Shown here one piece after another: positions 48,291-59,332 of a DNA stretch of 64,000 bases. Every line of letters begins with the position of its first letter. Within the stretch, counting starts at the first letter, position 1. Both the position numbers and the translations under genes were made by a program. The DNA comes from Microascus cirrosus. Lineage: Eukaryota; Ascomycota; Sordariomycetes; Microascales; Microascaceae. The stretch is taken from assembly GCA_030271035.1 (NCBI GenBank), contig JAMBUN010000113.1, forward strand, positions 124,001 to 188,000, in the 5' to 3' direction. The notes under the pieces were generated by a model. The model was given only the letters and a program-made list of their open reading frames with translations. It made no database searches and had not been told where the DNA came from.

Positions 48291-50949
48291 GCGGGAGGAG
48301 ACTTGGACGGTCACTGTATAACAACTGCTTATTGTCAATTTAGCAAATCAGGACTCGGTTACGTTCATGAAACCCCCAACGAACTGGCATCAGCGGAGGT
48401 CCGCTCTCCCCTCATTGCTGTTCCAACAGGAGTCCATCTGGCTTCTAGTGCGAGACGTGAGGACTAACGGGGTCATATCAAAAACACTCGGACGGGACCG
48501 GGGCTCACACCTTTAGCTATCCGAGACTGACCTGACACCTGTGCGAGCAGCCGCGCCACACCTACCACGTTGCCCTTTGAGCAGAGCCTCCTAATCCACC
48601 GCTACCCTGCCTAGTACCAGTATCCGAGGCGTTCCTGACCCGCCTCGGAGTAGCAACCCAATTGTCAGGTCTCACAGGGAAACTACGTGGCCTAGGAAGC
48701 AACAAGAGGATGGGGCATGGAAGCGGCAGCCACACCGTAACCGTTCGTAGCTTGCCGCGCCTCCGGGACCTGTATGTTCACCCAATCCGATCCGGTTAAA
48801 TTACATGATCTTTCTGCATCTACTGTTATGCGGAAAGAGACGACCAACGTGCATACAACTTTGAGAGACCGTACCTGAGTGTGTCCGGATTAAGTAAAAC
48901 ATTGTGATAGAGCCCTGGCTTCCCGAAGGCTTCATAACTGTTTGAGAGCTTGAGCTAAGAGGTATAAGCTGGCCCTATCCCAAACATGGGGGGCGGCCGC
49001 CAACAGCGCATGTCTCGGTATTCCCGATCCTTATCGAGTACCACAGTCCAAAGGGGTGTGAATAAATAGTCACAAGCTCCATGGGCTGCGCCAGCCTTCT
49101 AGTCAGAATCCGGGACGGCTCTTGCGGGCTGCCTCTTTGCTCCCGGCACTATCATGGCAAGCGTTTCCCAATGCCCGCTTGAAGCCACTCGCAGCTCTGG
49201 CCTTAAGGCGAACTTCGATCGCGGGACCACCCTCAAGGGTCAATGCCGCGCTATTCAAACTGCTCGGCGACGTAGCCACAATATGGCGATAGTGGTCAAA
49301 GCGACGACATCCACGTGGACTAATATGCAACATAGGCAGCGGTACCACAACAAGGACATGCCAAGAGGACTGTAGACACCCCAACGAACTCCTCGGTTCA
49401 TCAAGTGCCGGAGCCCCCATGAGACTGACAAAGTTCCGTGTCCCAGGAAACCAAGCTGCCCTATCACGGCCGCAGGAACGATGACATTGTGAAGCCCCCG
49501 TGCAGCTTCACCCGACGAGGAGGGTCATTATGTTGTCATAAAGATATATACGTGGGACACTGTCTCGCGTTGAGCTATCAGCGTCCCGGGAGAAAAAACC
49601 AAGAATTGATGATTGCGAGATACAAATTACGGTGAAATATGTAGCTCATACTCCTTGACTTCTACCTGTGTCTTGGATGACCCCTGATTGTTGCCGACAA
49701 CTTTCCGTAATCCTATGCGGCGGGTGTAAGTGTCGGAACCGTTTGACTCGCACCCACCGGGTCATGAGTGGCAAAACCGGGCGGACTGGTGATTTCCTCG
49801 CGCAGAGCTTCCTTTTCCATTAGGTCGGTTCGCTTACGGAACGTTCCCTTGAGTCGGGGACCCAAGGGCGCGGAAATCGGTCTCGTGGTGACGGATCGGA
49901 GTGGGATGGGGTCATTCTCAAAGAACGTAAAATTTGAGGGATCATGCTAGCTCCTAAATTCGCCGAGCTAGCGGAGAAAAGCATCCGGCCTTCGACCGCC
50001 GCCCCGCGGGCTTGTCCGTCCTGTTGGGAGCCCCTTGGGGGGAAGCTCTCGGCATCAACTAAAGGTTGAACCAAACTATCCCAACGGTATTAAGGCCGTT
50101 TCTGGCCAAGTACAAATAGTGCCGGAGCAAAACCAGCGAATAACTGGGTATTATACTCTTGCCCGAAGTAACTGGCCACTCTGTGAGCTAACCGCGGCGG
50201 TGCAGGCAGAGACACACTCTCATATTTATAGCAAACCTGCAAGAAGCCTCAACGAGGCGCCGGTTCCTTCGGGTATAAGTGACCTCTTATGAGAGCTGGT
50301 TCCCCCACAGGCACATGCCATCTTACTTTATGGGGAAGAGCGAGAAAGCACCATTGCGCTTCCTCCAGGAGTTTGTGGAACCCATGGGCGTGCTTAGCGG
50401 TGGAAGCACAGGGTTCCGGGCGCTGGTTGAAGTGTCACAGTGGGCCCAGGGGCCTTCCGTTCCTATCACCTCGCGCCCAGTATTAGACTATTTGAGAGAT
50501 GCGAGGGTCTCGGGAGGTATGTTCCGGGACGGGCATAAGGCCGAATTGAGCTCTCCCGCTCATACTATACACCTCGCTCCGGGTGCGGCCCCTAACCTGC
50601 CATCGGTTGACAGTGAATTGATGGTGTTCTGCTCGGACGCAGAGGACCGACGCAGATGGAAGCCATCCCGCGCTGGAAGCTGGTGCTCGGGGGTCGAGTT
50701 CGCTGCTCAAGGTTCCTCTACTGCTCGGGCTTCACCTTCCGTGAGCCAACACTAATCTGCTCATAGAGCGGGAAGTCTAGCAGACCCTTGTCTTCCTTGG
50801 CGAATGTTTACCAACCACCGAATTTCACCCAGATCTGGGCTTCCGAGGATCATACGTGAATTGCGACGACGATGATTCTTGCAAGGGCCTTGGACACCTA
50901 TCACTCCCGTTCTAAGGTGAGGCCAAGATTCCCCGCAGGGTCTCTTCCT

Positions 50950-51050
50950 TTCCCTCTCTCTCTCTCTCTTTTTCTTTCTCTCTCTCTCTTTCTTTCTCTC
51001 TCTTTCTTTCTCTCTCTTTCTTTCTCTCTCTTTCTTTCTCTCTCTCCCTG
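50950..51050 (+). repeat. TC-rich minisatellite built of TTTC and TC runs
   Basis: About 100 bp of almost pure pyrimidine on the plus strand. (TC)n runs alternate with TTTCTTTC blocks, and in the second half the pattern recurs with a period of about 14-16 bp. It lies in the large gene-poor segment. Confidence 0.9.
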
Positions 51051-53565
51051 GGTATAGGCCGAGGCCGCTCCCCCACCCTTCCGCCCTCCATTTGAAATCT
51101 CGCGAAGCCTCGGATTCGTTGCTATCGAATTTTTCCCCTTGTTCGTTAGCATCGAGGTCGAAAATCTCGTGTTCCCGCTTCGGAAATCTCCAGAAATATC
51201 ATGACGGACGTGAAATTTCTCGACGTGTCGGCAACGAGTAGATTGGATCCTGGTTCATGGATCCTCGCAACCTCGGGTTCTGACATCACCTCGGATTCTC
51301 CGTCACTTGTATCGACTCTTCTGTTGATTCGGGATCCATGAATGTGGATTGGGTATGGAGCAATGAGCTCTGGATACCCCACTAGTTAATTGGGGGAAAC
51401 CTGTCAGCGGTCTTAGTTGCTTGTATGCGCTGCTGCGCTGCCTGTATACTTTCAGCCATGGTTGTGGAAAGGCGACGCAGGCCGTACCTCTACTGTACTA
51501 TCCCCACACCTCACTCACAGTGGAAATGGGGCGTGTATTCACTGCCCTGAGCCTCTTTGCCACCACCTTACTCGAAACGGTAACCTGTGGAGGACATGCA
51601 TGGGAGTCTCCCGGCGCGTGACCCAATGGAGAGATCGCATGCATTTGGACGATCCGCATGCTCCTCCAAGCCAGGGCGGGAGCTGCAAGCGATCGCCCCA
51701 GAAATACGGAGCCCCCCGTACCTCGAACCACAACCAACCGTGAGCAATTGAGTTGTTCGGAGAGTCTCCACCACCGGGAAGGAGCCACTCCGATGCCTTG
51801 GCTTCGAGGTTCCGCCTGAGAGTTCGACTTCCGCGCTGTCGTCTACTTTCTTCGGTGCACGTATCTCCCGCCATTGCGGCCTGGATAAGCGCGGCTGGTG
51901 GTTCGCATAACCGCTGATGGCAGGGGTGTTTCCTCTCAAGCTACTAAAGTACATCGCGCCTTCCTTCCAACGCCTGCAGTTGGTAGTCCAAGGTACCTCA
52001 CTCTGGAGCCTTCGCCAGCCCACGGCACCTCCGTTCCCAGGTACTCTTCCTCTTCAACTTCGCTGACTCCACATAAGCCGAGAAATGTCTAGAGAGATAC
52101 ATGTCGAAGTTTTGGGGTGTCCGCTGTTCCAAGTCGATCTGCATTTGTACTGTACTCCCTTCTTGAGCCCTTTCCTTTCTAAAGAGCGTCCGCCCTAAAT
52201 GGTGCTCGTATCCAGGAAGGGTGCAGGGGCCTTGCGTCTCCACGATGGGGACCTGAACCCCCCATTCTTCCTTATTTGGGCCACTAAGTGGCTCACCTAG
52301 CCCAACAAATGCAGGTGCTGCCATTCAATTCACCTTGAAGAGTAACCCTAGCGGGCCTTCCCGATGTCCTTCACCTTTAGTGTCCCCGTTTGCCTCTAGG
52401 TGCCTGAAGTAGAGCTTGAGTGCTGCAGCGTTGCACGGTGGCGGTGGCAAGTCGAGATCTTGTCCTTGCCCCTCAGTGGCTCGACGGAATCCACCCCTTC
52501 CTCCATCTCCCAGCACCACCCCCTTAGACACATCCAATTGCCTTTCCCGAAATCCACTGTTCTACATGGTGAGCCGTAGGCGCCATTATTTCCATCATTA
52601 TAGACTGTACCCATCCTATCCGACGTATCCTTTCAGTCGTACTCCACCCGTAACCATCTGCCGGTTAAGGAAAGCCCCATTGTTACCCTGTGGTTCGTTC
52701 TTGCCCACTGCTGGGGCTATGGCTGAATTGGTCACCCACACGCCTCATGTACCCAATGTTCTCTGCTCCTTCCCTCTTGCGTTGATGCCCCGCCTGCTCT
52801 CGAGACCTTTCTAAGCGTGACAAATGAGGCATCTAGTCATTTCCTTCCCTATCATTCGAATCCGTACATGTATTCAGGTACACCGGTGTTTCCACACGCT
52901 TGCTGTCTTCTTTATCCTAAGACGCCCCTTCTCTAAACGGTCCACTCGTCATCGCTTTGCGTATCTGTCGTCACACGCTCTAGAATATCCACTTTGTATC
53001 CCAGGTTCGGATTGCGTCGGCCCTGTTAGCAACGGCCGCCGTCCTTCAGAGTACTGACATCGCTTCCTCTATTCTCGGAGGCTGCTCTTCGCTTTCTGGA
53101 ACGTTCTGGTATGTATTAGTCTGCGTGCAAGGTGAATCTCTTGCCGCCTTATAACCCCGGTCCGCGGCCCACTGGGGTAGCGTACAATGTCGATGATCGC
53201 AGCGTGGTCCTGCTAGCATTATTGCCCAACCTACCATAGCCCTATCCTCGAGGACTGCAGGCAAAGGGGCCAACCACAAGGTGCCACTCCGTTCAGCAAA
53301 TTTCCCAAAACGCCTCAGCCAGCCGGGACCAGACAATTGTTAGGGCTACTAACCGCCCTCCCGGGCCATCTGCCCCGAAAGATAGTGTGTAAGTACCAGG
53401 ATACTCTGCTGCATTCAACGGCCCCCTATATCCCAATTCTCTAAGTAGAGAGCTTCAGGATGCAATGTGGAGAAGGACACCTGGGTGCCAAGTGCTCTCT
53501 TCCTCAGTGCTGTACCTGCTTCGTACCTGCCAAGTCATGATCGAACAAAAGCCGGGACGAGGCTT

Positions 53566-53587
53566 CTCATCAAGAGGTCTTGATGAG
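53566..53587. repeat. Short perfect inverted repeat (9 bp arms, 4 bp loop)
   Basis: CTCATCAAG at 53566-53574 and its reverse complement at 53579-53587 flank the loop AGGT. There is no T-run after it and no adjacent gene end, so a role is not evident. Confidence 0.5.
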
Positions 53588-54117
53588 GGCTTTTGTCCTA
53601 TCGTGGCAATTGTTCGTGGAGTACAAGTGTTAGGGAACCAAACTTCGCTTATTGTTCTGGCAGAGGAGGGCCTTCTTTGTGTACTCCACCATTGGGTGCT
53701 AACACGGAGCCACACATTCACAGAGGCAACTGACATATGCGACATCTCTCCACCCTTTAGCTACCGCAACTCTCTAAACCTGTTCATTCCGGCTGTTCCA
53801 TCTCCTGATATATCAGTGCGACGTCCCTCGAAGCATATTCTTCGATGCTGCCGACTCTCTCCGCAGCTTGCGAATCGAGTTAAGTGAGCGTATTGACACA
53901 AAGCATCTTCAGTGAGTACAGCCCCTTCTATGCCGCAGCACCTATGTCCAATTGGGGTATTGGTCTTACTGCGACTGCAAAACTCCAATTACTCACCCCT
54001 CCCCACAGAATCAGCACTGAGTTCCACCGGAAGAAGGCTTTACAACACCCACATTCATCGTATATTCACCGCAGGACCGTACCCCGACGAAGCCTCAATC
54101 GCCACGACCACCTACAA

Positions 54118-56184
54118 ATGGGAGATGCGCCGCTCGAAAACCGTGGCTCACAGGATGCCCAACAGGCACCGCTTATCGCAAAGGGACACTCGAGCATGTC
54201 CGCTCCAGCACAATCACCGACTGCATTGAGCCCGCCGCCGGTCCAGCTTCAGGGCGAGGCCCGCAGCACTGCTTTCGTGTCTCAGTTTGACTTGACACAA
54301 CCTCCAGGAAACCGGCAGTCTTCCTTCAACATGAATGCCGTGGCGACCGCTCTACCCAATATCGGGTACAGCCCCCCCTATGGACCTGGAGCGCAACCTC
54401 AACAAGGGCCGTACTCGGATGTTGCTTCCGCAATGCCGGCGCAGGCCATGCCCCCGCAATACGGCATACATGGCATGCCTGCTCCAGGGCCGCCGTACTA
54501 TGCGCAGCAAGGGCCGCCCCTGCAGCAGTATTACCTCATGCCGATATATCATGGGCATCCGCCATCTGACCCCTTACAGGGGAGACGGAATATGGTCTAC
54601 GCCCAAGCTCAGCTGCCGCCGAACGTACATCCTCAAGCGCCCGCAGGTCCGCCACCGTTCCATTATTACCAGACTAATCCCTCTTTTACAACGCCAGCTC
54701 GGCCTCAACCTCAGATGTCGAATCCTCCCAGGCCGGCCCCGCAAAAGCAGATAGATCCGACGACCGAACCTCCCCCTATAGTAACGGGGTCTAGCGGTCG
54801 AGGAATAGGCTATGAAGTTAGGCGGTCTCCAAAGACCAACACCAAAGTCGAGGGATCGAGCTCTGTGGATGGCAATCAAGGCGTCGTCCGGGGCCCGCCT
54901 CGGAAGCCGAAACAGCGAGGTTAGTACCTCGAAGCCTTCAAGTAGTTTCAAAGACAACTAACGAATGGATCGGTCTTAGGATACGCGATTTGGATAGGGA
55001 ACCTACCGCCTCATACCGACTTGATGAATCTCGTCAATCACGTCTGCAAGAAAACCCCAGGACTGGACTCTCTCTTCTTGATCTCCAAGAGTAACTGTGC
55101 GTTTGCAAACTTCAAGGACGAACAAACATGCATCGCAGCCCAGCAGAAGCTCCACGATTCTCGATTCCAAACCGTCCGGCTTGTTAGCCGGCTACGGAAG
55201 AGCATGATGGAACGACCTGGTGTTCTCACGCCAGGTGGGGAAGGACCCGCAAGCGCTTCTTCCTCCGCTCCTGCATCAGATGGTCCAGTGGGTGACGGCG
55301 ATGCAGAGGACACGAAGGGGAGCTCGACGCCTGCTTCTTCATCGTCGAAGTCAAATGTACACTCAGGGATTGACGGCGTGGTGGGAAAAGAACGGTACTT
55401 CATACTGAAGAGTCTGACGATCGAAGACCTGGAAACGAGTGTTCGGAATGGCATTTGGGCTACTCAATCCCACAATGAAGAACTTCTCAATGCTGCTTTC
55501 AAGGTTTGTCACTTCCCGACACCTAAACCTCTACAGGTTATGAATATCAGCCACTGACGGGTTTCCGCGAAGTCCGCTGATAGTGTGTACTTGATCTTCT
55601 CGGCCAACAAGTCTGGAGAATACTTTGGATATGCGCGGATGACCTCGCCCGTCAACGAAGATCCCAACGCCGCGATCGAGTTTGCCCCGGCAGCCCAATC
55701 ATCGAACGCTCTCGACCTTCCCAAAGCGATCCCCACAGATGCGACCCAATTTGCCCCAAAAGGGAGAATTATCGACGACTCTGCGCGGGGAACCATATTC
55801 TGGGAGGTGGAACGGGATGGGGACGATAGCGGGGTCGAAGACAAAACGGACGGAGAGAGTTTGGCAGATGGCATTCCGGATGTGGAAGGAGAATCAGAGT
55901 CTTCCCCGCCTAAGAGCTGGGGTAAGCCGTTTAAACTGGAGTGGATCTCGACCTCTCGGGTTCCTTTTTATAGGACTAGGGGCCTCCGCAACCCCTGGAA
56001 CGCTAACAGGGAGGTCAAAATTGCGCGGGATGGCACGGAGCTGGAGCCGAATATTGGGCGGCGCCTGGTCGGGTTGTTCAACATGACACAAAGTCCCGGC
56101 TTCACGCCGCCGGCGATGGTTCGGCCGGGCATGAGCGGAGTGATGGGATATCCGACGGGTCTCCATGGGAGGCCGTATCACTAG
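54118..56184 (+). CDS. RRM-YTH RNA-binding protein (putative m6A or RNA-motif reader)
   Basis: Three exons, 54118-54919, 54980-55503 and 55573-56184, give 645 residues. The third exon's acceptor is placed at 55571-55572 because it restores the join AAFK-SADSVYLIFSANKSGEYFG. The first ~267 residues are Pro/Gln/Tyr/Gly-rich and disordered. An RRM follows (about 269-340), with RNP2 as IWIGNL and a degenerate RNP1 as NCAFANF. The YTH domain covers about 406-633: RYFILKSLTIEDL, NGIWATQSHNEELL (Trp427 is a likely aromatic-cage residue), SGEYFGYARM, FKLEWISTSRVPF, LRNPWNANREVKIARDGTELEP and GRRLVGLF. An acidic segment of roughly 80-90 residues lies inside the domain. YTH proteins bind N6-methyladenosine or specific motifs in mRNA. 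The ATG at 54118 (MGDAPLENRG) is preferred; the frame is open upstream but lacks family support. Confidence 0.92.
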
Positions 56185-57684
56185 GAGAATTATGCTTGGA
56201 AATACTTGGAGAAGAGGCGTGTTAAGGGTGGTTACGTCGAGCGTTATTTAACGTTAGGAATAGAAAGCGATATTTGCGATTTACTTTGGACGTGTGTCTT
56301 GGTTTTCCTATCCTGTGTCTATGAAAACGCATGGACGCTACTAAAGAATATCACGGCTGCTCGTGGCCGTTAAGACACAAAATTAACCAGGGCGTTGTCA
56401 ACATGTAGGCAAGGTTTCTTCTTAGCCCTCGTTTCTAATAACGTGGACCCGACTGGCTGAAATGCACTAGTTTAGGAAGGGCAAGTGTAGTCCGCTTGCT
56501 GGCGTCCACTGCGGCTTGCTAATCCAGGGACCAGGGATGTTTCCCAGACCGAATAATCGCGCCCAACGGGCTAAACAAGGCGGGGAAAAGGTCGTACGTA
56601 GAAACACGATGTCCACCCAAGCACCCGGTCCCCGATTCCCGCGACGGCTTTACAGTATGGCCCCCGATACGAGACCGCCGAAGCAGGAGCCTTGGGCGCC
56701 CAATCTTGACATGTCGTTACGGGAACGAGGGCGAACAGGGAAAATGCGGCTAACGTCCGACCTTGGTCTTTCCCGCCTGGAACTACACACGCCCCCTCTC
56801 TGAATCCCGCCGTGCCATTACTGGTACACTCCCTCTCTTGGGGGTCAGGCTTCATGATGACATCATACGCTTTTGGGGGGCCAGCCAGGTGCAGAAAGGG
56901 AAATCTCACGCCCCTTCAGGGGGGGAAGGGGAACGGATTATGACGTCATGGAGTTGTGAGTCTATTTTTGCCGGTTAGGGTGGTCTAGAAAAGGCGGTAC
57001 ATGGCTTTGTACACTGGGATGGGATGGGGTTAGGGAGGTGTGTGCATGGTCTGGGCCGATCGAGACGGCCCTGCTTTACTGGAGGGTCTGGAGAGGGCTT
57101 TACAGCGTTTGGTTGGAGGTTGGGTTTTCGGTTAAATGGAGCTGTTTCCCAGGGAGTGAGCTGTGGGCTTCCTGACACTTGGGGCATGGGCGATGTTGCG
57201 TAGTTGAGGGCTTGAAGATGTTGAAAAGGCAATAATGTGAGGTATGGATTGGCCACTGGTTATTGTGGATGTGGATTGCTGCTAGGCATCGCAGGTCGCC
57301 ACTCTTCGGCAGGTTGGGGATCTCTATGCTTGGCGTTGCAGACAGTCCGCAAATACTTGAGAGATACTTTGGACGCACAGAATTGAAGGGGGAAATCTTG
57401 GACATGGACCACACTGAGCAAGCTTTGTTGATGACTAATCCTAAGTTGCTTCTCATGGGAGAGCGGTGCCCGAACTCGGCCAAGTACTAGCATCATGAGG
57501 AATGGCACGAGATACAGGGAACTGCAGGTGGCAGGCCGTATGTGCATGAAGGAAGGAATGATTGGGTAAAATTACCCCTACTATCTAGAATGCCCTGACT
57601 TTTGCCGCAGCTGTCTATTTCTGAGCGTCGCAGTTGCCGGCACTTGCTAGAACCTTCCACCACAGTCGACAACCATCGAGTCGT

Positions 57685-57692
57685 TTCCAGAA
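57685..57692. promoter_or_regulatory. Heat-shock element core TTCCAGAA
   Basis: A perfect TTCnnGAA palindrome, the core of an Hsf1 site, about 215 bp upstream of the TATA box of the Hsp20 gene. A GAAccTTC half-site pair lies just upstream at 57650-57657. Confidence 0.5.
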
Positions 57693-57767
57693 GGGGAAGT
57701 CGCAGAAGCTCAGTGTGACGCGCCACTGCGTTCAAACCAGTGGCAATCGCTGGAATAATCGCGAGAT

Positions 57768-57775
57768 TTCGTGAA
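57768..57775. promoter_or_regulatory. Heat-shock element core TTCGTGAA
   Basis: A second perfect TTCnnGAA, about 130 bp upstream of the TATA box. Two perfect cores plus an inverted GAAnnTTC pair within 130 bp support heat induction of the downstream gene. Confidence 0.5.
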
Positions 57776-57907
57776 GACGTCAGATCATTCCTGTCAGGTT
57801 AGGGTCAGCTTCCTGTAGAATGTGGGATGGGTCGGGAAGCCGCGACCGCTTTCTAGACGTAGTTTATTGAGAAAGTCGTAGAAGGCATGATGTGACGGCT
57901 GCTCAAC

Positions 57908-57913
57908 TATAAA
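57908..57913 (+). promoter_or_regulatory. TATA box of the small heat-shock protein gene
   Basis: TATAAA lies 206 bp upstream of the chosen ATG and is followed by a CA-rich leader (CA repeat about 57964-57979). This fits a transcription start near 57940. Confidence 0.55.
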
Positions 57914-58118
57914 TGCGTTGTGAGGTTCGGCTCTGTGATCGATTCTTCTCATCAATCCAGAACACGCACACACACACACTCAATCCTCAGACTCCAAACA
58001 ACTCTTTCCAACTATTCACTGCATGCAATCATATAGGCCACTTGCTAGAGCCTCACGCATCATTCCCAAGAACATCAAGAGCCTCAGGATCAACAAGTCA
58101 ACCACGCCAACCGCCAAA

Positions 58119-58730
58119 ATGTCCGTCTTCTTCCCGCGCTCCGGCTACGCCGACCAGGGTTTCACCCCTCTCTTCCGCCTCCTTGAGGACTTCGACAGCT
58201 ACAAGAACGCTGGCCAGCCCGTACGCGGAACGCGCAGCCACCTCCCGGCCTTCCAGCCTAAGTTCGACGTCCGAGAGACGGAGGGCGCCTACGAGCTCCA
58301 TGGCGAGCTCCCCGGAATGAAGAAGAACGACGTGCACATCGAGTTCGCCGACCCGCAGACCATGACCATCCGCGGCCGCGTTGAGCGCTCCTACCAGGCC
58401 GGCACCCCACCCGCGGCTATCGAGGGGAAGAGGACCGAGACCATTACCGAGGGCGGCGAGGACGCGTCCAGGCACCACCAGCCTACCGTCGAGGACGAGA
58501 GTGAGGAGTTCACCGAGGTGACTCCAGTTACCTCGCGAGAGGAGAAGAAGCCTAAAGATACTGCCAAGTACTGGGTGTCGGAGAGGAGCATCGGGGAGTT
58601 CTCGCGCAGCTTCAACTTCCCCGGTCACGTCGACGCGGACAACGTCTCCGCTAGCCTCCGCGACGGCATCCTGAACGTTACGGTCCCCAAGGCCAAGAAG
58701 GCAGGTGGCCGCCGTATCCGCGTCGACTAG
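58119..58730 (+). CDS. Small heat-shock protein, Hsp20/Hsp30 family
   Basis: An intronless gene of 203 residues from ATG 58119 (MSVFFPRSGYADQG), whose context AAAATG is good. The protein is an ATP-independent holdase for unfolded proteins. The alpha-crystallin domain begins PKFDVRETEGAYELHGELPGM and ends with FNFPGHVDADNVSASLRDGILNVTVPK, where GILNV is the conserved GxLxV-type motif. As in Aspergillus and Neurospora Hsp30, a hydrophilic acidic loop of about 60 residues (TETITEGGEDASRH... to KPKDTAKYW) interrupts the domain. The C-terminal end is KKAGGRRIRVD. An in-frame ATG at 58023 would add 32 basic residues; see findings. Heat-shock elements and a TATA box lie upstream. Confidence 0.94.
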   Translation: MSVFFPRSGYADQGFTPLFRLLEDFDSYKNAGQPVRGTRSHLPAFQPKFDVRETEGAYELHGELPGMKKNDVHIEFADPQTMTIRGRVERSYQAGTPPAAIEGKRTETITEGGEDASRHHQPTVEDESEEFTEVTPVTSREEKKPKDTAKYWVSERSIGEFSRSFNFPGHVDADNVSASLRDGILNVTVPKAKKAGGRRIRVD

Positions 58731-59332
58731 GTAGGCCTTTCGAGGAATGGCCCCCGCCACACTGCGACAGCGAGTATCCAGCAGGTACAAGCATTTTTTG
58801 GGTGAAATTCGATGTTTAGTTGAGGGAGCATGGGTTCAATATGGTTAGCCAATTTCTAATGCAACGATGGAGGATCATGCGAGGCATCAATGGTTCGAAG
58901 ACTCCACTGAGTTTGAGTAGGATGGGCTGGTCGCATCACGATGAAAGGAATGCTTTACTGTAATGTACATTAGCGCGAGCAGAATGAATTTGACTTTGAT
59001 CATATAATCATCGAATAGTTTGACCTGGGACCGGGGCAATAATAACTAAGTGATATGTAGCAAATGGTTCCTGAAAATGAACGCAGATGGATGAAGCCAG
59101 ACGGTTGTTGCCTGCCGCGAAATGGGCCTGGGCGTTTGGTATGCCTGGTCACGTGTCTTGGCGCATCGCCCCTTCCGTATGTTTCCCCACCATAAGAAGC
59201 GCGACGCGTCTCCTCAAACCACGCCAAGTTCTCACTAGAACCGTCGCTCTCGCTAACTGTTCATATTCATTCCTCCAAATCACGTGTGGCCACTTTTAGA
59301 GGGGATTTATTCCCTAAGATATTTGAGTCAAG
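58731..59332. other. Intergenic, Hsp20 / RAD51
   Basis: About 600 bp with the Hsp20 3' flank (AT-rich) and the RAD51 promoter, which contains one ACGCGT. No other feature is supported. Confidence 0.55.
59204..59209. promoter_or_regulatory. ACGCGT (MluI cell-cycle box sequence) upstream of RAD51
   Basis: One exact ACGCGT lies about 125 bp before the RAD51 ATG. Yeast RAD51 is known to be controlled by MBF through such boxes at G1/S. The hexamer also occurs by chance several times elsewhere in this window, so the position is suggestive only. Confidence 0.3.

Larger units (their letters stand above)
48291..54117. other. 5.8 kb stretch without a supportable gene
   Basis: The longest region without a recognisable gene in the window. 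Open frames are short, present on both strands and motif-free. It contains a TC-rich minisatellite (50950-51050) and a perfect 9 bp hairpin (53566-53587). The last few hundred bases must include the promoter and leader of the RRM-YTH gene. No transposon protein, tRNA or terminal repeat was recognised. Confidence 0.5.
56185..58118. other. Intergenic, RRM-YTH gene / small heat-shock protein gene
   Basis: About 1.9 kb. The last ~500 bp contain two heat-shock elements, a TATA box and a CA-rich leader for the downstream gene. I see nothing supportable in 56.2-57.6 kb. Confidence 0.55.

Noticed and set aside
50901..51152. Frame with repeated Arg/Glu/Lys across the TC tract
   Set aside because: The translation is only the read-through of the simple repeat.
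58098..58790. 230-codon frame antisense to the small heat-shock protein
   Set aside because: Mirror of the Hsp20 codons; the sense strand carries the alpha-crystallin domain and promoter signals.
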